In this document: positions 11,621-21,187 of the stretch, in pieces
Position numbering within the stretch: the stretch's first letter is position 1
Layout: the number at the start of each line of letters is the position of its first letter
Source of the DNA: Lepraria neglecta
Taxonomy: Eukaryota; Ascomycota; Lecanoromycetes; Lecanorales; Stereocaulaceae
DNA: 64,000 nucleotides
Assembly: GCA_033220425.1 (NCBI GenBank)
Contig: CM065650.1
Coordinates: 1,240,001-1,304,000 of the forward strand
Direction of reading: 5' to 3'
Notes under the pieces: model-generated
Told to the model about the DNA's origin: nothing
What the model saw: only the letters and a program-made list of their open reading frames with translations
The model's database searches: none
Translations under genes and position numbers: made by a program

Positions 11621-12427
11621 TCAAGACCCAGAGATGACTTCCTGGTTCATCCCTCTATGCTCATTTCCAACGCTTTTACAACCTTCATCCTGCTTGCATC
11701 CCTCCTCCTGCGTCCACAATCTGGCTAGCTTACGTACAAGTTCCTGATCCTCTTCGATTTCATGTTCGTCCAGGAATGGAATTTTCGCCGCTTCCTCCAA
11801 TTCCCTTGAATATTGAGCGTACAGCTCAGGAGGAAGTCCCGGGAGCATACATGCCTGATGAATGCCTTGCGCGAAAGGGTCTTCGTCCATGGAGGAGGTC
11901 GTTGTAGATGTACTTTCCATGGAAACGGTATCGTCGAATGTAGCATCGCTGGACGAATCGATGTCCATCTCTTCGTCCAGTTCATCTGGGAGTGATGCTA
12001 TCCGCGCCGCTTCCTCTGTCTCCCTCTCATATTGAGCATAAAGTTCGGGCGGCATACCAGAGCGGCATATCCAGGCAACAGGGGCGGGAGGGTCGTCCCT
12101 AACGGAGGTGGATGTGGAGACAGTGTGGACGGAGGCGGCGTCGTCGAATACAATATCGCTGGAGGAGTCGTAGTCTTCGTCTCCGTCTGGAAGTTGACCT
12201 GATCGCTTTGCTTCCTCCATGTCTTCGTCATATCGAGCTTTGAGCTCGTCGTAATTAACATTTTCGGCTATGAGAGTCACCAAGCCTCCAGGGACTGGAT
12301 CAAAGTCGAGAGGATCATCATCGATGGTGGAGGTAGTTGCGGAGGAATTATGGTTGGAGGAGGTCTCGTCGAAGGAAGTGTCGCTGGACGAATCGTTGGC
12401 GGGGAATGGGACGACATGCTCGAGCTC
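11621..12427 (-). CDS. Acidic tandem-repeat protein, 5' end unresolved
   Basis: The frame is open from 12427 down to the stop at 11621. It encodes about three degenerate copies of an 85-90 residue unit. Each unit starts with an acidic DSSSD-x-x-FDD box, continues with a Ser/Thr-rich run (STSTS type) and a DDP or DEDP turn, and in the last two copies ends in PPELYAQYxRExEEA and a Glu-rich helix. The most upstream copy begins around NDSSSDTSFDE and keeps an equivalent YDELKARYDEDMEEA helix. No in-frame ATG precedes the first copy: the upstream frame is closed by TGA at 12430-12428. So either a first exon is spliced in (a possible acceptor is the TCCAG just inside the first repeat) or the 5' end is broken. 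The family is not recognised. The strong acidity and EEA helices suggest a protein-binding scaffold, but no function can be assigned. Confidence 0.5.
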   Translation of the reverse strand, partial: ELEHVVPFPANDSSSDTSFDETSSNHNSSATTSTIDDDPLDFDPVPGGLVTLIAENVNYDELKARYDEDMEEAKRSGQLPDGDEDYDSSSDIVFDDAASVHTVSTSTSVRDDPPAPVAWICRSGMPPELYAQYERETEEAARIASLPDELDEEMDIDSSSDATFDDTVSMESTSTTTSSMDEDPFAQGIHQACMLPGLPPELYAQYSRELEEAAKIPFLDEHEIEEDQELVRKLARLWTQEEGCKQDEGCKSVGNEHRGMNQEVISGS

Positions 12428-12876
12428 TCATGGCTCTTATGGCAGTCTCATGGAGAATGGAAGACATAGCAGGCAAGATGATGGAAGGAAGCCTGGCAGG
12501 ATTCCAAGGCCGTGATGGATCAGTAGGATCAACAGGCTCTCACAAAAAGAGGGGCCTAAAGATCGGATCTCAGGCGATAGACTTCCCGCCGGAAGCTCCC
12601 GTTCTTATCGCTTTAGGGGAAAGCTCTAGGGGCTGCAACTAGCGAGCCTCGGGTGCTTCCATCAGCATGAAATCATACTAGACCATGAAGGTCTACTTTG
12701 CATACATTGAATACGCTTCTACGGACATGTTGAACCTTTTACCATTCATTCCCAGATTTGATTCACGTGTCTATTCTGTACCTAAACATGAACGTCGATC
12801 AAATTTCTGCATTTCACCATGCAGAATCTTTGTTCAATGCCTCTTCTTTCACTAAATCTAAGCTGAGAATGCTTCC
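12428..12876. other. Interval upstream of both flanking genes
   Basis: This probably holds the missing 5' end and promoter of the acidic-repeat gene and the upstream region of the F-box-like pseudogene. An ATG frame on the minus strand around 12470 is out of phase with the repeats. Nothing else is visible. Confidence 0.4.
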
Positions 12877-13906
12877 ATGGCCCTAACCGTTCGTCAAAAG
12901 GGACTACGAGTGTTTTGGCGACAAGGACATGAGTATCCGCTCTCAGCCTCACGTATGTTCACCTCCGATCCAAACCCATACTGCCCATGCCATGAAAACA
13001 ACGAAGCAAAAGTGGCCGAAACGGACCAATCAAACCCGATGAGGCGTTTCATATGCCAACTGTCCCATGCATCACAATACCTACAGACCGCTGTCCTGCA
13101 GATTCCCGACCAACCCTTGAACAGGGCTTCTGCACCAACGGGATTCGGTACACTCGAGCGTGTTCCCATCGAAATTCGCCAGCAGATCTGGCTCGAGGTA
13201 CTGAAGAGCAGCTTTCCATCAGATAGATACCCAGACTCTGAACCAACCGAATACTTGGGAGGAAGCAGCTGGTACATCAATCATTGGCACCATCATGGGC
13301 ACTATTCGACCCGAAGTCGCAATGCTACGGATAAATGTCACGTCTTCGGCCTCGAATCCTACTTGTTTACTACGGATTACCGTGATGTCAGAGACCATTT
13401 GAAATGAGTGATGGCGAAGCCTGTGCCTCGTTTGGTTTCTCACGCTGTTAAGCTGGAATTTGAATTCATGTTCCTTACACAACATAACTTCGCTTTCCAA
13501 TGTCCCCGTTCTCTTGAGCTATTCCTGGACCAGCTTCCAGAGGATCAGCTGTGTCGGATCCGACGGATCAGCTTCATTATGTTTGTTTGTGGCCACTGCC
13601 AACGAAGGAGCAGCGACCAAGACTGGCTCAAGGTCTGCGAGCGGCTGCCGAAAACGTTGAATTACGTGTATTTTCAACTTGGAGGATACCGACATGCTAC
13701 CTTTCCAAAATCATACGGCAAGTTACCGAGAACTATCTGGCGAAATATCACTGGCTACTATGGACATTCTACGGAACCGTATACTCAGAAATGTGCTCGA
13801 TGCTAGGGTTAGGATAGAAGGACCTATATTCGAGCGCCTTACAGCTTCAGATTACGCCGCGTTCGACGGCCTAGTGAGGGATACTTTGTCGCTGAGACAT
13901 GGCTGA
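12877..13906 (+). pseudogene. F-box-like protein, broken tandem paralogue of the gene at 14299
   Basis: The first part (12877-13404) has an F-box/2EXR-like motif, LERVPIEIRQQIWLEVL (about residues 92-108), then a TGA at 13405-13407. The same frame stays open afterwards to 13806 and encodes sequence that aligns with the neighbour: LVSHAVKLEFEFMF here against LVSSSVKEEYDDIF there, and ELFLDQLPEDQ against TKFLDRLTDSQ. Near 13700-13770 the similarity moves to another frame, ending in DILRNRILRNVLDARVRIEG, which matches the neighbour's GKLIQNATERVPDARVLKG. One stop and one frameshift thus interrupt an otherwise collinear copy. An intron spanning the TGA was considered, but it would delete conserved residues. 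In an intact form the protein would probably be a substrate adaptor, but the target is unknown. Confidence 0.75.
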
Positions 13907-14298
13907 ACACGCGTGGCTCATGCCAATAGATTTTGTGTAGATCTCAATCAAGGATAACGAATTGATGCCTCAGGCATTCATCCGATCCGAGCTTGTTCGT
14001 CCGACTCAGACCAACGCGGGGTTGTTCTCACCCCACCCCACCCCAAGGGTCTCAGCTGAACCCCACCCAGTCAACCTCACTGTTGCCTGCGCCAAAAGGC
14101 TGCATTTCTCGTGTCAACCGTCAGTAGAATCTACTATCAATGCACTCGAACTCGTCCTCGGGGCTCAACAGTTCAGACTACTCGTAACACAAAAATCAAA
14201 AGTGTTGCTCGCCATAGCGCAAGTTTGCCAGATCATCCACATATTCTCGAAAACCACCATCCCAATCAAATTATCTCAATCGCTTCATACCATCCCAA
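13907..14298. other. Short spacer between the F-box-like paralogues
   Basis: This 392 bp spacer includes a CCCCACCCCACCCC-type tract near 14030-14070. No gene is visible. It contains the promoter of the gene at 14299. Confidence 0.45.
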
Positions 14299-15192
14299 AT
14301 GAATGGCCTATCCGCTCTCCAGCATGCCAAAGACATGCGCCTCGATCAACACAATGAAATCGCCTCAAGAGACCCAAGGTTTGTCGCAACTCTACCATTC
14401 GACCAAAATAACATGAAACGATACATCACCGACCGAATCCTCGATCGTACGAGAAGAAGATGGGTTTGGTTTGCCAAAGCGCGTGAAACAAACCCGTCTC
14501 TAGGGACTCTTAGCCATCTTCCAGCAGAAATCCGTCAATACATCTGGCGATCCGTCCTGCACTGTCGTAATACTCTCAGTTCTGACGGGCTTTGGGAATA
14601 CGAGGGCACCTTGGGATCAGTACTTAGCCCTTCGGCATATTACTTCGGCTTTGGTCGCCGCGCCTTCATTGACAGCAATGTCGAAAACCTAAGGCTGGTT
14701 TCCTCGTCTGTGAAAGAAGAATATGACGACATTTTCTTCAAAATGCCTTTCCGCTTTAACCAGGCCAGCAACCTGACCAAGTTCCTTGACCGCCTCACGG
14801 ATTCACAAGTAACCCAGCTCGCCTCGGTCGAAATCGGCGTCTGCACTCTCTATAACGTCGAGAGCTGGATGACGCCTATTTCACGGCTACCGTCAAAACT
14901 AAGGGAAATACACTTTCGAATCTATCCGACTATCCCTAATTGGTACGAAGGCAAGATTGGCCAGCAGTCGTTAGACCAGCTCGGAAAGCTCATTCAAAAT
15001 GCCACCGAAAGAGTTCCTGATGCGAGAGTCCTCAAAGGTAGTACGAATGAGATACCGTTGTCTGCTCAGTGTCAAGCTGTATTTGATGACATATTCGGCC
15101 TTGAGGAGGAGAAAATAGGGAATCCGCTTGAGGTCCGCTGCCGCGACGCACAAGTCAAGGGGGCTCTGGAAGTTTTGGGCGATGGAGAGTAG
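14299..15192 (+). CDS. F-box-like / 2EXR-like protein
   Basis: A single uninterrupted frame of 297 residues starts at the ATG at 14299. An F-box/2EXR-like helix pair, LSHLPAEIRQYIWRSVL, lies at about residues 74-90. It is followed by a typical fungal tail with LRLVSSSVKEEYDDIFF (the 'ancestor residue' helix of this family), a leucine-rich segment and a charged C-terminus. Such proteins are numerous in Pezizomycotina and are presumed substrate-binding adaptors of SCF ubiquitin ligases, although many are uncharacterised. The upstream neighbour at 12877 is a broken copy in the same direction, so this locus arose by tandem duplication. The substrate and role are unknown. Confidence 0.7.
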   Translation: MNGLSALQHAKDMRLDQHNEIASRDPRFVATLPFDQNNMKRYITDRILDRTRRRWVWFAKARETNPSLGTLSHLPAEIRQYIWRSVLHCRNTLSSDGLWEYEGTLGSVLSPSAYYFGFGRRAFIDSNVENLRLVSSSVKEEYDDIFFKMPFRFNQASNLTKFLDRLTDSQVTQLASVEIGVCTLYNVESWMTPISRLPSKLREIHFRIYPTIPNWYEGKIGQQSLDQLGKLIQNATERVPDARVLKGSTNEIPLSAQCQAVFDDIFGLEEEKIGNPLEVRCRDAQVKGALEVLGDGE

Positions 15193-16218
15193 CTTTTGAT
15201 ATTGGATGGACGATGGTCAACACATTCAGGATGTGCATTTTACTCAACACTTGCGTATCCTTTGCCGGCGAAGAGCCGAAGCACGAGCTGGGAGTTGGGA
15301 GTTGGGCTTAATTACTAGGAGCGGAGCCGAGAGCCTAGACACGAGCAAACGCAGCGAGAATAGAAGCGCGCTTCTGCAAAAACGATGGCAATGCATGAGC
15401 TGGGAGTTGGTCAGTTTGAGAAATAAGAAAGCTAAATACAGAGTATTTATTCAAGTTTTCCTGAGTGTATTTCCGAACATTCTTGTCGCAACTAAAGCCA
15501 TCAGGTTGGCAGAGAAATGAAAGCTGAAACTTACTTTGCATATATATCTATGATTGAAGCTAGGTCTGGTAGATTCCAGGTGTTGCTAGAGCTGGAAAAA
15601 CTGCAGATGGTCACGAATGGAAGCGGAAGTCGAACGAAAATCCCGGCGATTATTGAAGCTAGGATGGTCCTGTATGAAGCGGACGGGGCGAACTTCTTCT
15701 GCTCTTTAGCAAAGGCAGACAATGATTGCAACATCAATTGAGAGCATAGCACCATTTTCTCTAGTATATCTAATCGCTCTTTGATAACGGCGTAAGTATA
15801 TGACGTCTTCTTTTAGGCAATTTGAGCGGCAGAGTGATGACATATACGAGGTATGACACCGACAGAAATAATGCTCTGGTAGAATGTTCAAGAACCAAGG
15901 TGATCACCGGCGGCAAGGGTTGGGAACAGCGCCGCTGAGAGGCGTCTAATGGAGGTATTTGTAAAGTCGCATATTCAATATTTGGTATCACGGGAAGGTC
16001 TCAATGTAGAATGAATATAACTTGACTCATTCTCTGCGGATGGAATTGCATGATAAAGGCTTTCCTTCATGAGTAATATTATGAATACAATGATCTGAAT
16101 GCTCGCTCATGCAAATTTCCATGGGCAGTAAGCCTCACGCAAGGGGTATAATCATGCAAGATCGCTATTGAAGACCAGTAAAATGCCATCATGATGAATA
16201 CCGGAACGCCGAGTAGAA
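15193..16218. other. Gene-poor interval
   Basis: About 1 kb without a supported gene. A 14-base direct repeat (GAGCTGGGAGTTGG) occurs at about 15286 and 15397, and the first copy is followed by a partial third one. AT-rich sequence follows from 15700. No transposon ends or RNA genes are seen. Confidence 0.45.
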
Positions 16219-18607
16219 TCACCGTTTGTACATGGGTAACTCCTCATTATGGTCTGCGTCGTGACTATATGAAGGACCTGCTTCGTCGAGATCATTACGA
16301 CAATGCAGATTAGTCTCATGTAATGCAAATGCGTGCTCATCGTCTGAAGAAGATTGAGGTATACGAGGGTCATTGACATCAAAGATGTCGTCTTCGTACA
16401 GGACGGGTGCGGACGGCTGAGGCACTTGGGAACTATATTCCTCCTCATCTTCTGCTTCATCACCAGTAGCCGGAGAGCTAGCTAGCGCAAGTAGACGTTG
16501 TCTTTCGAGCTCTTGTTTGTCATCCTGAGGCCCTGCCACCGGCCGAGGGAGCATATAGTTCGGCATTGTGCCGTTAGAAGTCCCTTGTGGTTGCCTCGGA
16601 GGTTCATCATATGCAGGTGCACTGAGTGCATATCGATGGATAAAGTCCTCTTCATCAATGGCAGGAGGGGCCGATGGCGCTGGTACTAGCGATGAAGAAG
16701 GCTCCTCCCCGTCGTCCGCCGGTGGTGGTGCGCTAGGAAGCAGGCGCTCTTCAGCTCTTCTCATTCGAGTCTTCTCATCCACCTCCTGGTCAATTTGTGG
16801 AGGTGGCATCCAGACTACCTGGTGGTTATCGATGGCATGGGTCCCATTGAGGTCGTCGTTTTGCATCATACTATATCTTTGCTCATTGTCGTTTGCATCC
16901 TGAGGCCCCAGCTCCCGGCCAAGCTCAATGGAAGCTCTCATTGACCTGCTGGTCTCAGTGATGAATCGCTGTTGTCTCTGTTTACCGCGTTTACGGCTAC
17001 TGTCCCACGTTCCGATGATAACTTTGGTCTTTGTAAAGATTACACCTTTTGTCCTTTTAAGCTGATCCGTAATGAGATAATTGAATCCAGGAGTAGAGTG
17101 ATAGCTGATACCATCTGCTCCCTCAAATTTGCTGATCCTTGGGTCACCATAGCCATGTTGTGGCATACTAGTGATGCTGAGCTGATCTAGAATTCGATCC
17201 TGGCTGCCCACTCTGCCACGCAAATCCACGACAATCTCAACGTAGTAATTGAAGCTTATCATGGCACCAGGGACACATGAGATGGTTGGAAATAAGTCGA
17301 ACGGGGCTTGAATTGAGGTGTTGATCACTTGGTCAAGGGGCGTGCCTTGCACAATGACTGGTGCGAAGATCTGGTTGAGATCTTGTCTGAAGGACCTGCT
17401 GGAACCTGCCGAGGATAGTGAGAGACCTCCGAGGCCTGTGCGAGACCTGGGGTAATAATCCTCATATTTGGGCTTCTCGCCTTTGCGGCAAGGCCCCAGT
17501 GGTATAGCAGGATGGGTGTCAATCCGTCCGAGACGAAATAGAGTAATGATGGCTCCTTGCATGTTCTTCACTGGCTTGATATGGTGGATCTCTATCCTGA
17601 TGGGCAATGGATCGCCAGCCAAACAGCCCCCTTGGAGTAACTCGGTCTTTGCGTATGCTGTGTCCTGACTAGGCATGGTACCTGCATCCCGGGTAGCTCC
17701 ATTAAAATCACTCATGGGAGGAGTCCCAGAGTCCAATCGGTTGCTCGAGACACTGCTGCTGGTCAAGCTTGCTGAGCTGATCTCGCTTGGGACGGGGCTG
17801 CGCGGTGGATCTTCTTCGGTTGGAGGGCTGATCGAGGTGGGACTATGCATGCTATTCGCCGAATCAAAGCTGGTCTTCTCTTTCTTTCTCGTGCCTATCC
17901 TTGTCTTCCTTCTCTTATGAGACGCCTCCAACGACAGCATTTGAGGTTTTGGCTTCGGTATAGGTGCAATGTCGATGATCTCTTGCACGTTGAGCTTGTG
18001 GTGTAGTGTTGAGGTTGGTGCAATGGCAGTGGGTCGCGTCACTGTGGAGGAAAGGAGATACGATATGATTCCATGTTCGAACTATCAAGCAATATCAGCA
18101 AAAGTTGGAGTAAATAACAGCATTGCTATGACCAGGTGCATTTAGACTCACATTGATACTGCTTGGCATTCCTCTTGAGGGAAGGACCATCTCGAAATGG
18201 AACTCGTATTTGCCCAGAACCCGTCCTTCGCCACATAGAACATTGTCCTCCTCAAACAGCTTCGCAAAGCCGTCGCCGTAGTATTCCATTCCTCGTCTAC
18301 CCCTTCCTCGCCCTGCGGCGAGAAGCTTCTCATCATATTTGATTCCCTCGCCCGGAAGCTTTGCCCTGCTGATCACTTTGACAAGACCATGTAGTCGGAG
18401 GACGAGGTGTGTGATGCGCAAAGCTTTCGGGAAGTTCACGTGGACGACTCCTTTCACAATGTCACCAGGAAAATATTGTCGATACGGCTCATTGAATCGA
18501 ATCTCCTGTTCCACAAAACTGCTTTGCTTGGACGCGAATGGTACTGTACATCTAGCGAAGAGTGAAGAGTGCTTTGTGCTTTTTCTGGTCGTTTGAGTTG
18601 TAGTCAT
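16219..18607 (-). CDS. palF: Arrestin-like ambient-pH signalling protein PalF/Rim8
   Basis: Two exons (18607-18152 and 18081-16219; 70 bp intron with GTGAGT) give 772 residues. The arrestin N domain occupies about residues 25-190, with RFNEPYRQYFPGDIVKGVV, LRLHGLVKVISR and FEMVLPSRGMPSSINFEHG across the splice site. The arrestin C domain is at about 275-460 (PIRIEIHHIKPVKNMQGAI, SFNYYVEIVVDLRGR, FTKTKVIIGTWDSSRKRGK). The tail is acidic, Pro-rich and disordered, with several SAP motifs (LPSAPPP, APSAPPA, LSAPAYDEPP, QPSAPVLYEDD). In the family, PalF/Rim8 binds the C-terminal tail of the seven-spanning pH sensor PalH/Rim21, is ubiquitinated at alkaline pH, and recruits ESCRT-I through an SxP motif to activate PacC/Rim101. 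The multiple SAP motifs seen here fit that. Orthology is confident. Confidence 0.93.
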
Positions 18608-19254
18608 TATCGATCCAACAGGGGCCCTATGCCATGCAGCTTTCCGCGGGCTTGGCGCCGTTCAAGGCTCGGCAGGAAGGTCCAATCGCGCTCCTGCGAC
18701 CTAATTAGATTAATCAATGCCCCTAACTAATGCTATTCACAACAAGGTGTAGAGAATGGAGATAAGGCTGGATTGTGCGATCACGTATCGCGACATGACT
18801 CCCTCACGTCAGGACGCGACGGGAGTTGGCGACCAGCTGTTGACCCTTGGCCGCCAGGCGATCAGGAGAGGGTATAGCCAGGCATAGAAGACGGTGATAT
18901 GAGATGAATGCACGTACGTAAAGTCACCGGCACCGTTTGTCGCGATACACAGGACTTGGCAATGACGAATCGTGAGGCTGAAGGGCCCTGCCGCTGCCAA
19001 GATTGCTTCGCACCTGGGGGCTAAAAGGCTTGATTTCAACTCCCAGGAGGATTCGAGTCTCCGATCACTCCGATAACCGCTTTGCGACCGGGAAGACGTC
19101 TGATACAGATATCTTGCAGTATTTCTGGGCTTTGTGATGATATCCAAAGTAGTCGAACCGCAATAGTTGCACAGAGGGTGAGAGTAAGTTGCGAGAAGGT
19201 TCAGAGAGGAGAGCATGCGACTATTGGCTAACTAGATTACTAAAGTCAGCCCTA
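18608..19254. other. palF upstream region, flank of transposon
   Basis: This contains the palF promoter region and reaches the TA at the left edge of the transposon. An open minus-strand frame at 18809-19216 (135 codons) shows no recognisable domain. Because its start lies about 40 bp from the insertion, it may be chance. Confidence 0.4.
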
Positions 19255-19294
19255 CTCGTATTGCCCCCCAAACCGCCAGCCGCTAAGCCTAATT
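19255..19294 (+). repeat. Left terminal inverted repeat
   Basis: About 40 bp, beginning CTCGTATTG and including a run of six C. It matches the right end with one substitution, apart from the length of the C/G run. A second related block (CCTCCATTCCATTGC and onward) lies near 19335-19360 and has a counterpart near the right end. Confidence 0.88.
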
Positions 19295-19759
19295 GGGAGC
19301 GCTAATAAATGATTTATCAATGCCACTATTCAATGCCTCCATTCCATTGCATTGCATGGCTATGTGGCCTAATTGGAGCTCTACAAGGGGCCCGGAGGCA
19401 GTGGACTAGTAGTGGAAGAGGGTCTGCTATTCAGACAAGCAATATCTCATGTGGTTGGTGCAGCACATCTATCCGAATCCTCGAATATATAACTCTGCTT
19501 GCGATATCATATTCCAATTCGAACTCGAAATCAGGCCTGAAAACGCGATTGCAATGCTTTCCTCGACCTGTACCCCCTTCTTTATTAGGTATAGCGCCTA
19601 TTTAAGGAGTCGCCATAGCTTCCTGATAATTCGACCTCCCTATATGGCCACTGGAGTGGGCGATAGCTCTCGTATAAGGACTGGCTGCTCCGGCCTCGCT
19701 AATATATCTGATATATGTACTCGATGAGGTATAGCTGCTGTTATTCGGGGTGCTCTTGG

Positions 19760-20445
19760 TGTTACTAGGGGTCGTATTGGAAGCCTTTCTCATCCATATT
19801 GTACGTATCTTAGTCTTCCACCTTGTACTGCTGCTTCGTTATATGATAGAGCTCGAACCAATAAGCTATCGTTTCAGGGTCACTGGCGATATTGTTCCTG
19901 TCTTTATCCATAGGCGAAATGAATTTCGTTTTTAGATCAGGATGGCGATTAAAGAACTTCTCAACCCAGTGATTGCCTAGGTCTTTTATATAACCTCTCT
20001 TTCGAAGTATCTACTAGGCTATAGACCGCAATTACATGACCCTTGGTAGCTACCCCCATTTTCCGAGTTGTATTATCTATCTGGCGATTACGGCTTCTTC
20101 TGCTGGTGATAGTAATTATTACTCCTGGCTGACTTCATTCCTTGATCTGGCTCCTTTAATTCGATCTCGTAGAGTAGTCCGACTGATTCGGAACCGAGTA
20201 GCGATCTAGCAAGTCGATTCGGCTTGTGGTGTTCTAATGGTTTCGTGATAATAGTTTATAGCCAACAGGATCTTTGCTCTTTCGGGAGCTCTAGAGGGCC
20301 TATCTGGAGGTCTTCTTGCTCTGGTAGATTATATAGAAGGTCAGCAGGGTCGTCAGAGCCGTGGAGCGTTGATATAGCCATTACGGTGGCATGCAATGGG
20401 TGGAATGGAGGAGTTTGAGTATGATTTTCGACATACCATTTGATA
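19760..20445 (-). pseudogene. Transposase relic of the pogo/Fot1-like element
   Basis: Reading on the minus strand there is IKWYVENHTQTPPFHPLHA near the right end, then EEAVIAR followed by a TAG where the family has Trp. Next comes LGNHWVEKFFNRHPDLKTKF, then PETIAYWFELY, then TYNMDEKGF near 19780-19815. The frames shift between these blocks and carry several stops. The motif order (DNA-binding region, RHP motif, first catalytic Asp in NMDE) is that of pogo/Fot1 transposases. The downstream catalytic residues are not recognisable. Not functional. Confidence 0.8.
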
Positions 20446-20452
20446 GTTTGCC

Positions 20453-20497
20453 TAATTAGGTTTAGCGGCTGGCGGTTTGGGGGGGGGGCAATACGAG
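20453..20497 (-). repeat. Right terminal inverted repeat
   Basis: The reverse complement begins CTCGTATTG and carries a run of ten C instead of six. It then repeats AAACCGCCAGCCGCTAA. The one base difference from the left end is G to A in this orientation. TA follows directly at 20498-20499. Confidence 0.88.
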
Positions 20498-20499
20498 TA

Positions 20500-21187
20500 C
20501 CAAAACAGGACACGCCGCCGGAATTTGCCGTGAAGCTGAAAGGCGCTGTCTTGAAAACATTCACAGGTACGAGACCATCATTTTAGCCTCGCCTAAAGCT
20601 GAAAGAAAGGGCTGCTGTTTGGAATACCTCTGTATATGTCATCAAACTCATATCTTCATTGCCTCAGCCGCTGGAGCTTGCCGTGCGTTTAAAGATTAAA
20701 CTTACTTTAGTCAGGATATCTCTCCAATAACAATCGCATCGTACTGTCTGGAAATAAGAAGCGAAGATAGGGCATCTATCATCTGACTCGAAGCCACTGG
20801 CTCAACGATGTTGGACGGCAGAGTGGATATTGTGGGTCGCAGCTCTCTCGAGCCCGACTATTAGGCTGGAGGCACCAACGGTGTCAATAAGGCTGACAAT
20901 ATTTGTTTTTTAGCACTCGATTCCCGACTTCAAGCAAGACCTCTGCCACTGCGCTCTACTTGAAGCCGAAATTTACTGGAGTCTCGATTGACAGCTTACG
21001 CGCACGCTTCCTCTTGATGTTCGATCTTCAAAGAAGGCTTCCGCTATCTTCCCGCTCCAAGCTCATTACCAGGCTTCGGTATGGCTCACTTCGAGACTGT
21101 GACCAGTACCTAACATCATCTGTGAGTCAACAATGAGCTCCTGAGCGTACTACGAGTTGAACGCTTCGTCTTTCAACACTCCCTCCC
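20500..21187. other. Interval between transposon and membrane pseudogene
   Basis: About 690 bp with no supported gene. A plus-strand open stretch at 20903-21136 has no recognisable content. It may include the lost 5' end of the pseudogene that follows. Confidence 0.4.

Larger units (their letters stand above)
19255..20497 (-). mobile_element. Decayed pogo/Fot1-like (Tc1-mariner superfamily) DNA transposon
   Basis: The ends are inverted repeats starting CTCGTATTGCCCCCC. They are flanked by TA on each side (19253-19254 and 20498-20499), the expected Tc1/mariner target duplication. The element is 1243 bp. On the minus strand, broken frames read as a Fot1/pogo transposase: a helix-turn-helix/CENP-B-like part with EEAVIAR, then LGNHWVEKFFNRHPDLKTKF, then TYNMDEKGF, which carries the first catalytic Asp. 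Many in-frame stops interrupt it, and too little sequence follows MDEKGF to hold the rest of the DDE domain. The element is therefore internally deleted and non-autonomous. Subterminal sequence is also partly inverted-repeated out to about 100 bp. Confidence 0.85.

Noticed and set aside
12270-12642. Plus-strand open frames over the acidic repeats
   Set aside because: They are antisense shadows of repetitive, codon-biased sequence on the minus strand.
13342-13452. Intron that would remove the TGA in the F-box-like pseudogene
   Set aside because: The only in-phase option uses a weak GTCAGA donor and would delete LVSHAVK, which aligns with the intact paralogue.
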